Positions 53,149 to 61,362 of a stretch of 64,000 nucleotides of DNA are shown piece by piece. This stretch comes from Glutamicibacter uratoxydans (lineage in GTDB: Bacteria; Actinomycetota; Actinomycetes; Actinomycetales; Micrococcaceae): the NCBI RefSeq assembly GCF_006539925.1, contig NZ_BJNY01000011.1, positions 62,001-126,000 of the forward strand, written 5' to 3'. The translations under genes were made by a program, and so were the position numbers. Position 1 is the stretch's first letter, and each line of letters begins with the position of its first letter. Under the pieces are notes generated by a model. It searched no databases and was not told the DNA's origin. It was given only the letters and a program-made list of their open reading frames with translations.

Positions 53149-53166
53149 GTTTCGAAAGTTCGAAAC
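53149..53166. promoter_or_regulatory. Perfect palindrome GTTTCGAA-AG-TTCGAAAC upstream of recA
   Basis: Two 8-nt arms with a 2-nt centre, lying just after the DUF3046 stop and upstream of the candidate recA promoter. It resembles, but does not have the spacing of, the actinobacterial SOS box. May be a site for another regulator. Confidence 0.4.
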
Positions 53167-53173
53167 ACGCGCG

Positions 53174-53203
53174 TTGATTTTCGAATATCTATTCGGATAG
53201 GGT
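53174..53203 (+). promoter_or_regulatory. Candidate recA promoter with an SOS-box-like element
   Basis: TTGATT (53174-53179) and TAGGGT (53198-53203) are spaced 18 nt. Between them lies CGAAT-ATCT-ATTCG (53182-53195 with one flanking base), which keeps the CGAA-N6-TTCG spacing of the actinobacterial LexA box CGAAC-N4-GTTCG but has T/A instead of C/G at the inner position. Position inside the promoter fits a repressor site. Confidence 0.5.
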
Positions 53204-53370
53204 TATCCTAGATACAGGGCGATCGGATCGCCCGAACAACGTGAACTTGAAGTTTGTCCACACTTGCACGGTCTTGGACCCCAAAGTGTCGGTAGGCGCT
53301 CATACTGTCTAATGCAGGACAAAGAATCGTGAGCAGGTCGTTCGATGGCTTGCAAGAGCAAAGGTGAACC

Positions 53371-54423
53371 ATGGCAGCAAATAATGATCGGGAAAAGGCG
53401 CTTGAGTCTGTCCTGGGCCAGATCGACAAGGCCTTCGGCAAGGGCTCGGTCATGCGTCTGGGTGATGAAACCCGCGCACCTATTGAAGTAATTCCTACCG
53501 GCTCTGTCGCATTGGACGTCGCTCTGGGTATTGGCGGTCTTCCACGCGGCCGCGTCGTGGAAATCTACGGACCAGAATCTTCGGGTAAGACCACCGTTGC
53601 CCTGCATGCGGTAGCCAGCGCCCAGCGCAATGGCGGCATTGCCGCCTTCATCGACGCCGAGCACGCCTTGGATCCCGAATATGCCAAGAAGCTTGGCGTG
53701 GATACTGACGCACTGCTGGTTTCCCAGCCAGACACCGGTGAACAGGCACTCGAAATCATGGATATGCTCGTCGGTTCCGGCGCGCTGGACATCATTGTCA
53801 TCGACTCCGTGGCTGCTCTGGTGCCCCGCGCTGAAATCGAAGGCGAAATGGGCGACAGCCACGTGGGCCTCCAAGCCCGACTGATGTCCCAGGCCCTGCG
53901 CAAGATCACTGGCCGCCTGTCGGCTTCGAAGACCACCGCAATCTTCATCAACCAGCTTCGCGAAAAGATCGGCGTTTTCTTCGGCAGCCCGGAAACCACC
54001 ACCGGTGGCAAGGCGCTGAAGTTCTATGCATCGGTGCGTATCGACATCCGTCGCATTGAAACGCTGAAGGAAGGCACCAACCCGGTCGGTAACCGCACCC
54101 GTGCCAAGATCGTCAAGAACAAGATGGCTCCGCCTTTCAAGCAGGCAGAATTCGACATCCTTTACGGCCACGGCATTTCCCGTGAAGGCTCGCTGATCGA
54201 TATGGGCGTCGAACACAACCTGGTGAAGAAGTCGGGTGCATGGTTCACCTATGACGGCGACCAGCTGGGACAGGGCAAGGAAAACGCCCGCCGTTTCCTT
54301 CGCGACAACCCAGATCTCGCCAACGAGCTGGAGCGCCAGATCCTTCAGAAGCTCGGCGTGCTGCCAGCAGAAGAGGTCGAGGAAGACGAGACAGAACTGC
54401 GAGTCGTCGAGGGCGATAAGTAG
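53371..54423 (+). CDS. recA: Recombinase RecA
   Basis: 350 aa, normal length. ATP-dependent strand exchange and LexA co-protease. Walker [14 protein letters not shown] (about 70-82), Walker [12 protein letters not shown]1 [21 protein letters not shown] (core [15 protein letters not shown]), L2 [20 protein letters not shown] (core [15 protein letters not shown]). The C-terminus is acidic ([15 protein letters not shown]) as in other RecA proteins. AAAGGTG precedes the ATG. No intein. Followed directly by recX (TAGTG overlap). Confidence 0.98.
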   Translation: MAANNDREKALESVLGQIDKAFGKGSVMRLGDETRAPIEVIPTGSVALDVALGIGGLPRGRVVEIYGPESSGKTTVALHAVASAQRNGGIAAFIDAEHALDPEYAKKLGVDTDALLVSQPDTGEQALEIMDMLVGSGALDIIVIDSVAALVPRAEIEGEMGDSHVGLQARLMSQALRKITGRLSASKTTAIFINQLREKIGVFFGSPETTTGGKALKFYASVRIDIRRIETLKEGTNPVGNRTRAKIVKNKMAPPFKQAEFDILYGHGISREGSLIDMGVEHNLVKKSGAWFTYDGDQLGQGKENARRFLRDNPDLANELERQILQKLGVLPAEEVEEDETELRVVEGDK

Positions 54424-55292
54424 TGGCCCCAGGCTTCAAGAAACGTAGCGTCCGCTCCGGAAGTAATTTCGGACCGGACGCTATGTCCGTTTCCAGCGAG
54501 TTTCAGGGCAGCTTCGAAGACATGCCGGACTGGGCCAGGCCCGACCCCGACGAAGCAGCGCCAACGCAGCTGGCAGAGACGGACAAACCCGCTGCCGCCC
54601 TGCCGCTGGATCCGCAGCGCGGCAGGATTATCGCCAACTTGCCGCCGGAAGAGCAGAAGAAGCCAGAAAGCATTGACGAGCTGCGCGCAGCCATGCAGCA
54701 GATTCTCGACACGCCAGCTGCACCGGCGCCCACGAAAAAGGAACGCAAGCAAGCTCGTGCCGCCGCTAAAGCCGCCCAGCAGAGCGAGGACCCGGAACAG
54801 CTCAGTGACAGCCAATGGAGGGAGAAGGCGCGAAGCATTCTGCTGCGCCAGCTGACGGCGAGCGACAAGACGGCAAAGCAGCTCAAGGACAAGCTTCTGG
54901 ACAAGGAATGTCCAGAACACATTGCCGATGAGGTCATCGAACGCTATGCAGAAATCAACCTGATCGACGATGAGCGTTTCGCCAAATCATGGGTGAGCGC
55001 CAGAGCCAGGTCGCGTGGATTGGCTCGCGGAGCCATCAAACGCGAGTTGCGGACCAAGGGTGTCGACGATGAAACAGCGGCAGAAGCACTCGAGCAAATC
55101 GACGACGAGTCCGAAGAACTGAGGGCCAGGGAACTGGTCCGGGCCAAACTTCGACCAGAATCAATGGGCGTCGACCGCGACAGGGCCCTGAGGCGGCTGG
55201 TCGGAATGCTCGGGCGCAAAGGCTATAACGGGGGACTTGCCTATAAAGTCGCCCGTGAAGAATGGGACGAACGCTTCGGCCCAAAGTACTAG
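54423..55292 (+). CDS. recX: RecX regulatory protein
   Basis: 289 aa modulator of RecA filaments. The RecX part is the C-terminal 155 residues, three-helix repeats with LTASDKTAKQLKDKLLDKEC, ERYAEINLIDDERFAKSWVSAR and RGLARGAIKRELRTKGVDDE (short cores: INLIDDERFAKSW, GAIKRELRTKG). The first about 130 residues are a disordered Pro/Ala/Glu/Lys-rich extension, longer than typical RecX. The GTG start shares its first base with the recA TAG stop, so the genes are coupled. Confidence 0.92.
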   Translation: MAPGFKKRSVRSGSNFGPDAMSVSSEFQGSFEDMPDWARPDPDEAAPTQLAETDKPAAALPLDPQRGRIIANLPPEEQKKPESIDELRAAMQQILDTPAAPAPTKKERKQARAAAKAAQQSEDPEQLSDSQWREKARSILLRQLTASDKTAKQLKDKLLDKECPEHIADEVIERYAEINLIDDERFAKSWVSARARSRGLARGAIKRELRTKGVDDETAAEALEQIDDESEELRARELVRAKLRPESMGVDRDRALRRLVGMLGRKGYNGGLAYKVAREEWDERFGPKY

Positions 55293-55309
55293 GCGCCCAG
55301 AAGTTTCGG

Positions 55310-55315
55310 TAACCT
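55310..55315 (+). promoter_or_regulatory. Candidate -10 box (TAACCT) of miaB
   Basis: TAACCT ends 6 nt before the GTG start of miaB; TGTAGG between is at best a weak ribosome binding site. Fits a leaderless mRNA. Confidence 0.35.
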
Positions 55316-55321
55316 TGTAGG

Positions 55322-56854
55322 GTGAGCGAGCAACAACTGATTTCCACCGTAGAATCCGAAGAACTTCCCCGTACCTACGAAGTGCGCACCTTCGGCTGCC
55401 AGATGAATGTCCACGATTCCGAGCGGCTCTCGGGCCTGCTGGAAGATGCAGGCCTGGAACGCAAATCAGATGAGCTGCACGATGAAGTCGCCGACGTCGT
55501 CGTCTTCAATACCTGTGCAGTTCGCGAGAATGCGGACAACAAGCTCTACGGAAACCTCGGAATTCTCAAGGGAATCAAGGCTGAGCGCCCGAATATGCAA
55601 ATTGCAGTCGGCGGCTGCCTCGCGCAGAAGGACCGCGACACCATCTTGAAGAGGGCGCCTTGGGTGGACGTCGTCTTCGGCACCCACAACATCGGCTCCC
55701 TGCCGACCCTGCTGGCCCGTTCGCGCCACAATAAGAAGGCGGAACTGGAAATCCTGGAGTCCTTGGACGTCTTCCCCTCGACTCTGCCGACTCGCCGCGA
55801 ATCGGTCTACGCCGGTTGGGTGTCGATCTCGGTTGGCTGCAACAACACTTGCACCTTCTGCATCGTTCCTTCACTTCGCGGCAAGGAGCGCGACCGCCGG
55901 CCAGGAGAGATCCTCGCTGAAATCCAGGCCCTCGTCGACGACGGCGCCATTGAAGTCACCCTGCTGGGCCAGAACGTCAATTCCTACGGTGTTGAATTCG
56001 GGGACCGGTTGGCCTTTGGCAAGCTTCTGCGCGCCTGCGGAGAAATTGAAGGCTTGGAACGTGTGCGCTTCACCAGTCCGCATCCTGCAGCATTCACCGA
56101 CGACGTTATCGACGCCATGGCCGAGACCCCGAACGTGATGCCGCAGCTGCACATGCCACTGCAGTCTGGTTCGGACAAGGTGCTCAAGGAGATGCGCCGC
56201 TCCTACCGTTCCAAGAAGTTCCTGGGCATTTTGGACAAGGTCCGCGAACGCATTCCGCATGCCGCGATCACCACTGACATTATCGTTGGCTTCCCGGGAG
56301 AAACCGAGGAGGATTTCCAAGCGACGCTCGACGTGGTGGAAGCTTCGCGGTTCTCATCGGCCTTTACTTTCCAGTACTCGCCGCGCCCGGGAACTCCTGC
56401 GGCAACCATGGAAGCACAGCTGCCCAAGCAGGTAGTCCAGGAACGCTATGAGCGCTTGACCGCGCTGCAGGACCGCATGGCCCGTGAAGAAAACGCCAAG
56501 CAGCTGGGACGCACCGTCGAGGTCATGGTCACCGAGCAGTCGGGCCGCAAATCTGAACAAACGCACCGTTTGGCTGGACGCGCCCAGGACCAGCGCTTGG
56601 TGCACTTCAGCGTCCCCGAAGGAGCAGAGGCGCCGCGCCCGGGCGACCTGGTCACTCTGCCGATTACCGAGGTGGCATCCTTCCACCTGATTTCGGACCC
56701 GGGCATCGAGCAGTACCAGCTGCGCCGTTCGCGCGCGGGCGATGCATGGGACCGTGCCCAGGCCGAGAGCTGCGGCGTACCTGCTCCGGGCACCCAGAGC
56801 AGTGCGCCGGGACGCACCAATCTGGGCATGCCGACGTTGAAGGTGCGCAGCTAG
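55322..56854 (+). CDS. miaB: tRNA-2-methylthio-N6-dimethylallyladenosine synthase MiaB
   Basis: 510 aa radical-SAM methylthiotransferase modifying A37 of tRNA. UPF0004 domain with the three Cys of the auxiliary cluster ([22 protein letters not shown]), radical-SAM cluster in [14 protein letters not shown] (CxxxCxxC), [11 protein letters not shown] and [14 protein letters not shown], then a TRAM domain (about residues 385-460). There is a C-terminal Ala/Gly/Ser-rich tail. GTG start at 55322. Its partner miaA follows after 1 nt. Confidence 0.96.
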   Translation: MSEQQLISTVESEELPRTYEVRTFGCQMNVHDSERLSGLLEDAGLERKSDELHDEVADVVVFNTCAVRENADNKLYGNLGILKGIKAERPNMQIAVGGCLAQKDRDTILKRAPWVDVVFGTHNIGSLPTLLARSRHNKKAELEILESLDVFPSTLPTRRESVYAGWVSISVGCNNTCTFCIVPSLRGKERDRRPGEILAEIQALVDDGAIEVTLLGQNVNSYGVEFGDRLAFGKLLRACGEIEGLERVRFTSPHPAAFTDDVIDAMAETPNVMPQLHMPLQSGSDKVLKEMRRSYRSKKFLGILDKVRERIPHAAITTDIIVGFPGETEEDFQATLDVVEASRFSSAFTFQYSPRPGTPAATMEAQLPKQVVQERYERLTALQDRMAREENAKQLGRTVEVMVTEQSGRKSEQTHRLAGRAQDQRLVHFSVPEGAEAPRPGDLVTLPITEVASFHLISDPGIEQYQLRRSRAGDAWDRAQAESCGVPAPGTQSSAPGRTNLGMPTLKVRS

Positions 56855-56855
56855 T

Positions 56856-57767
56856 TTGCCGGATGCATCCGCCCTGCCGGTCATTGCAGTTGTCGGGCCC
56901 ACCGGTACCGGAAAGTCCGACCTTGCCATTGCGCTAGCCCAGAAGCTCAATGGCGAGATTGTTAATTCTGATGCGCTGCAGTTCTATCGCGGCATGGATA
57001 TCGGCACGGCGAAGCTTCCTTTGGAGGAACGTGGCGGCATTGCCCACCACCTGCTGGACACCATGGACATTCAGGACGAAGCATCCGTGGCCATGTTCCA
57101 GGCCCAGGCGCGCGAGCACTTCGCGTCGATCCGGGCCCGTGGCAGCGTGCCGATCATGGTCGGCGGCTCCGGCCTTTATGTTCGGGCGGCGCTGGATGTC
57201 ATCGATTTTCCGCCCACCGACCCGGCGGTCCGGGCCGAGCTGGAAGAGGAAGTACGAGTCCACGGCGACGGCGAGCTTCGCCGGCGGCTGGCGCAGGTTG
57301 ACCCTGTCTCTGCCGCCAGAAACCTCGATGTGCGCCGGGCTATCAGGGCCCTGGAAGTCTTCAACATTTCGGGGCGTGCGTTCAGCTCCTACATGCCGCA
57401 GCGCCAGTATTTCCAGCCGGCAATCCAGATCGGGCTGAATTACGACCGCGCCGCATTGCACGACGCGCTGGAATCCCGGGTGCACAAAATGGATGCCATG
57501 GGGCTGGCCGCCGAGGTGGCCGGGTTGCTGAACCGAGGGCTGCGCGAAGGAAAAACTGCCTCCCGGGCCATCGGCTACCAGCAGTACATTGACTATTTGG
57601 ATTCAAAGATCAGCCGGGCCGAAGCCATCGAACAAACCGTGATTGCCACGCGCAAGTTTGCCCGCCGGCAGATCACCTGGTTCAACGCAGACCCCAGGGT
57701 TGCGTGGCTGGACCCGACCGAACCAGGGCTGCTGGACAAGGCGCTTAAGCTTGTGAGCAGCGAGTAA
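56856..57767 (+). CDS. miaA: tRNA dimethylallyltransferase MiaA
   Basis: 303 aa. Adds the dimethylallyl group to A37 of tRNA, the substrate for MiaB. P-loop [13 protein letters not shown] (about 12-24), [17 protein letters not shown] (DALQ, typical of MiaA), [10 protein letters not shown], and [12 protein letters not shown] near the C-terminus. The start is TTG at 56856, one base past the miaB stop; no in-frame ATG or GTG exists before the P-loop. AAGG lies about 12 nt upstream. Confidence 0.93.
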   Translation: MPDASALPVIAVVGPTGTGKSDLAIALAQKLNGEIVNSDALQFYRGMDIGTAKLPLEERGGIAHHLLDTMDIQDEASVAMFQAQAREHFASIRARGSVPIMVGGSGLYVRAALDVIDFPPTDPAVRAELEEEVRVHGDGELRRRLAQVDPVSAARNLDVRRAIRALEVFNISGRAFSSYMPQRQYFQPAIQIGLNYDRAALHDALESRVHKMDAMGLAAEVAGLLNRGLREGKTASRAIGYQQYIDYLDSKISRAEAIEQTVIATRKFARRQITWFNADPRVAWLDPTEPGLLDKALKLVSSE

Positions 57768-57808
57768 CCACTTCAACCTCCCTCTGCGACCTACCCAAAG
57801 GAGCACCC

Positions 57809-58741
57809 GTGTACGGTACCGAATTGCAGCAGCTGGCCGGACAGGCATTCGCCAAGGCCCAGGCCACAGGCAACGACTTCGTGATGCTTTCAGACCCGAA
57901 GGGCGAACTTGCACTCACCGATTCTCAGGTCCAGGCGCTGTGCCATAGGCGCTTTGGCATCGGGGGAGACGGGCTGATCAGGGCGATCCCCACTGCATTG
58001 GTTGCCGGCTATGAGCACCAGGCGGTGGAGAATCCGCAAGCCTACTGGTTCATGGACTACCGCAACAGCGACGGTACGATTGCCGAAATGTGCGGCAACG
58101 GCGTCCGCGCCTTCGTTCATTTCCTGATTGCAGAGGACCTTGTCGACTTGGAAGTCGGCCAGAGCCTGCAGATCGGCAGCCGCGCCGGGGTGAAGCAGGT
58201 GACACGGCTGGCCCAAGGCTACGCGGTGAACCTCGGCGAATGGGGGCTGATTTTCCCCCAGGAAGCAGAACAGGACTCTGTAGACTCCATGGTGCGCCCT
58301 GCTGGGTGGGAGCAGGGCCTGCCTGCTTTGAGCATCACCATGGGTAATCCGCACACCGTGGTGGCTTTGCCCGATGCCAAGATGCTCCAGGAGCTCAATC
58401 TGCTGGCTGCCCCAGAAGTATCTCCGGTTCCGGAGCATGGCACCAATGTAGAGTTCGTGGTTCCTGCCGAGCCGCTGCTGCATGACGGGGTAGCCCAGGT
58501 GGCAATGCGCGTGCACGAGCGAGGCGTAGGGGAGACGCTGTCCTGCGGTACCGGGGCATGTGCAGCAGCAGCTGCAGTACGCTACTGGGCTCGGGGCTCA
58601 GCACTGATCAACGTCTGGAGCGTCGAAATTCCCGGCGGATTCGTGGGTGTCGAGTTCCAAGCCAACAATAACGGCGGAGAAGACACAATTCTCAGCGGCC
58701 CGGCCCAGCTCGTGGCCCGCGGAGTCATCGGGACCGATTGA
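57809..58741 (+). CDS. dapF: Diaminopimelate epimerase
   Basis: 310 aa. Interconverts LL- and meso-DAP using two Cys. The first is in IAEMCGNGVRAF (about residue 94), the second in TLSCGTGACAAAAA (about 249); Asn and Glu binding residues FMDYRNSDG and GNPHTVVAL are seen. The N-terminal KAQATGNDFVML is the family start. GTG start with AAAGGAG 8 nt upstream. Completes, with dapB and dapA, three DAP-pathway genes in the window, although at separate loci. Confidence 0.96.
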   Translation: MYGTELQQLAGQAFAKAQATGNDFVMLSDPKGELALTDSQVQALCHRRFGIGGDGLIRAIPTALVAGYEHQAVENPQAYWFMDYRNSDGTIAEMCGNGVRAFVHFLIAEDLVDLEVGQSLQIGSRAGVKQVTRLAQGYAVNLGEWGLIFPQEAEQDSVDSMVRPAGWEQGLPALSITMGNPHTVVALPDAKMLQELNLLAAPEVSPVPEHGTNVEFVVPAEPLLHDGVAQVAMRVHERGVGETLSCGTGACAAAAAVRYWARGSALINVWSVEIPGGFVGVEFQANNNGGEDTILSGPAQLVARGVIGTD

Positions 58742-58776
58742 TCGGAAGCTGGAAGGGCGGAGCCGCGCTAAGTTAA

Positions 58777-59385
58777 TTACGCGGCAGGCCGCTTGACCTT
58801 CAGGACCCGGAACGCTTTTGCCGTCGCTTCGCGGGTAACGCTCCAGTCCTTGGGCAGCTGTTCTACAAGCCACTTCTGCAACGAATCGCTGCCCAAGTTC
58901 TTCTGCACCACCATCCACGCCTCGCCGCCTGGGGCAAGGCGCGGAAGCCACATGAGCAGCAGTTCGTGCAGCGCATCCTTGCCGATGCGGATCGGGGGAT
59001 TAGACCAGATCGTATCGAAGCGCAGATCTGAGTCAACCGAGTCTGGGGTGCCGACCATGACATTGTCCAGGCCAAGGGCTGTGGCGTTGAGCCGGGCCAG
59101 CTCAATTGAACGCTCATTGACGTCGACCGCATAAACCTCCGACTCGGGGCTCTGCTCGGCGGCAGTCAACGCGATGGGACCCCAGCCGCAGCCGATGTCG
59201 AGGATTCGACCGCGAGGCGTTGGAACATACTGCAGCAAAACCGCAGTTCCCTTATCAAGCCCCGAAGGAGAAAAAATTCCAGCCGCAGTTTGAACCTTGC
59301 GCACGGTGCCGTTGAGCTCAACAGAAATCGTCTTGCGCTCGTCGGCGGAGGCAGGACTGGCGCTGAAATAATGATCGGGACTCAT
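58777..59385 (-). CDS. Class I SAM-dependent methyltransferase (RsmC/RlmG-like)
   Basis: 202 aa single-domain methyltransferase. SAM motif ILDIGCGWGPIALTA (about 62-76), EVYAVDVNERSIELARLNA, and the N6/N2-type catalytic IWSNPPIRIGKDA (NPP motif). This matches the C-terminal domain of RsmC-like rRNA G1207 methyltransferases, with which short actinobacterial homologues are annotated; the target is not proven. Starts with MSPDHYFSASPASADERK. TAAACT lies 7 nt before the ATG and suggests leaderless expression. Convergent with dapF. Confidence 0.85.
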   Translation of the reverse strand: MSPDHYFSASPASADERKTISVELNGTVRKVQTAAGIFSPSGLDKGTAVLLQYVPTPRGRILDIGCGWGPIALTAAEQSPESEVYAVDVNERSIELARLNATALGLDNVMVGTPDSVDSDLRFDTIWSNPPIRIGKDALHELLLMWLPRLAPGGEAWMVVQKNLGSDSLQKWLVEQLPKDWSVTREATAKAFRVLKVKRPAA

Positions 59386-59700
59386 ACGTCAAAGTTTAGC
59401 GGTCGATCAGAACTCTTAGGCCAACGCCTGTTGCAACGTGAGCAATACAATATTGGAGGCTTCGGGTCACACTGATAGAGTTATCCCTATGACTTTGATT
59501 TTCGTCTAATTTGCAGCCCCTCGGTTACTGCAGACCTGCAACCGGTGCAGCCGAATTGCGCGCCCATTTTGCAGATCAGATGACGGCAAAGTCTTTTTCG
59601 TTTTAAGGTCCAGAATTCTCGACCCCACTTCATTTTGCCTCGTGGTAACCGCGACTCAGCACACCAAAGAAGCCGCTACTCAAATGCGTGAGGAAACCAC
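59386..59700. other. Intergenic region, methyltransferase / hflX
   Basis: 315 bases with no gene seen. Left end: -10 box TAAACT (59393-59398, minus strand) of the methyltransferase gene. The right half should contain the hflX promoter; no clear -35/-10 pair was recognised. CTGCAG and TGCAG copies near 59528-59550 give weak repeats only. Confidence 0.4.
59393..59398 (-). promoter_or_regulatory. Candidate -10 box (TAAACT) of the methyltransferase gene
   Basis: On the minus strand TAAACT is followed by 7 nt and the ATG at 59385, with no Shine-Dalgarno. Confidence 0.45.
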
Positions 59701-59793
59701 GTGACCAACGAACCGATGAACACACACCCGACCACGTCGCCAAGTGGGGGTGTACCGCACTATTCTGGAATGCGAAGTACTTCAAAGGAGACC

Positions 59794-61362
59794 ATGACTA
59801 ACTCCGAATCACACGAACACGACTCCGAGCCAATGGACGAAGCCCAGATTCAGGCTGCCATCGATCGGATTCTCGCTGCGGATGAGGCACAGAGCCCTCA
59901 GATTCAGCATTTCGACCAAGAAGATGAGTCCATCTTCTCTGGCCAAGCCACTGCGCTGAACCGCTTTTCCAGCGGCTATACGTCCTATGACGGGGAGCAG
60001 GACGACTTGTCGGAGCGGCGCGCGCTGCGCCGTGTGGCAGGCCTGTCCACCGAACTTGAAGACGTTACAGAAGTCGAATACCGACAGCTGCGCCTAGAAC
60101 GAGTCGTTCTTGCAGGAATTTGGACCGAAGGCAGCGTCACCGAAGCGGAGAACTCGCTGCGCGAACTGGCCGCACTGGCCGAGACTGCCGGTTCAGAAGT
60201 CCTAGACGGCGTGGTCCAGCGTCGCAGCAAGCCTGACCCATCGACCTATCTCGGTTCAGGAAAGGCCCAGGAGCTGCGGGAGATCGTTGCCTCCACCGGC
60301 GCGGACACCGTCATCGTCGACGCGGAACTGGCGCCTTCCCAGCGCCGCGCGCTGGAAGACGTGGTCAAGGTCAAGGTCATCGACCGCACCAGCCTGATCT
60401 TGGACATCTTTGCCCAGCACGCCAAGTCCCGAGAGGGCAAGGCCCAGGTTGAATTAGCCCAGCTCGAATACCTGCTGCCGCGACTACGCGGCTGGGGCGA
60501 ATCGATGTCTCGCCAGGCAGGCGGCCGCGTCGGCGCCGCTGGCGGAGGCATTGGCTCGCGTGGTCCTGGTGAAACCAAGATCGAAATGGACCGCCGCCGC
60601 ATTCGCGACCGAATGGCTAAACTGCGCCGTGAAATCAAGGGCATGAAGCCTGCCCGCGAGGCCAAGCGCGCCAACCGCCGCCGCAATGAAATTCCAGCGG
60701 TAGCCATTGCCGGCTACACGAACGCCGGAAAATCATCGCTGCTCAACCGATTGACCAATGCCGGTGTCCTGGTAGAAAACGCACTCTTCGCGACCTTGGA
60801 TCCAACGGTGAGACAGTCCGCCACCGAAGACGGGCTGACCTACACCCTCGCCGACACCGTGGGTTTCGTTTCTAATCTGCCGACGCAGCTGGTGGAGGCC
60901 TTCCGCTCGACGCTGGAGGAAATCGCGGACTCGGATTTGATCCTTCACGTGGTGGATGCCTCGCATCCTGATCCAGAAGGCCAGATCCAGGCTGTCCGTA
61001 CGGTGCTTGGCGAAGTCGACGCGTTGAACATTCCCGAGATCATCGTGCTGAACAAGGCAGATGTCGCAGATCCGTTCGTCATCGAACGGGTGCGAAACCG
61101 AGAATCGAACACGGTGGTCGTCTCTGCCCATACCGGTGAAGGCATCCAGGAGCTGCTGGAGAAGATCAGCACCTCGATTCCCCGGCCTGGCGTCCAGCTC
61201 GAAGTGCTCATTCCCTACGATCGAGGCGACCTGATTTCCAAGCTGCATCAGAGCGAGTCTGAGATCTTGGAAAGCGAACATCTGGAAAACGGAACCCGTC
61301 TGATCGTCAAGGTACGTGAATCACTGGCGGCAGAGTTGGAGAACTTCAACCTACATGGATAA
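59794..61362 (+). CDS. hflX: GTPase HflX
   Basis: 522 aa ribosome-associated GTPase that splits stalled ribosomes. N-terminal HflX domain with LAALAETAGSEVLDGVVQRR (short core AALAETAG) and the GSGKAQELREIV signature, coiled-coil linker with SRGPGETKIEMDRRRIRDRM (core GPGETKIE), then the G domain: G1 IAGYTNAGKSSLLN (about 317), G3 LADTVGFVSNLP, G4 LNKADV. ATG 59794 has AAAGGAG just 3 nt upstream; GTG 59701, adding 31 low-complexity residues, has GAGGAAA and is the alternative. The dinG start lies inside its 3' end. Confidence 0.93.
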   Translation: MTNSESHEHDSEPMDEAQIQAAIDRILAADEAQSPQIQHFDQEDESIFSGQATALNRFSSGYTSYDGEQDDLSERRALRRVAGLSTELEDVTEVEYRQLRLERVVLAGIWTEGSVTEAENSLRELAALAETAGSEVLDGVVQRRSKPDPSTYLGSGKAQELREIVASTGADTVIVDAELAPSQRRALEDVVKVKVIDRTSLILDIFAQHAKSREGKAQVELAQLEYLLPRLRGWGESMSRQAGGRVGAAGGGIGSRGPGETKIEMDRRRIRDRMAKLRREIKGMKPAREAKRANRRRNEIPAVAIAGYTNAGKSSLLNRLTNAGVLVENALFATLDPTVRQSATEDGLTYTLADTVGFVSNLPTQLVEAFRSTLEEIADSDLILHVVDASHPDPEGQIQAVRTVLGEVDALNIPEIIVLNKADVADPFVIERVRNRESNTVVVSAHTGEGIQELLEKISTSIPRPGVQLEVLIPYDRGDLISKLHQSESEILESEHLENGTRLIVKVRESLAAELENFNLHG

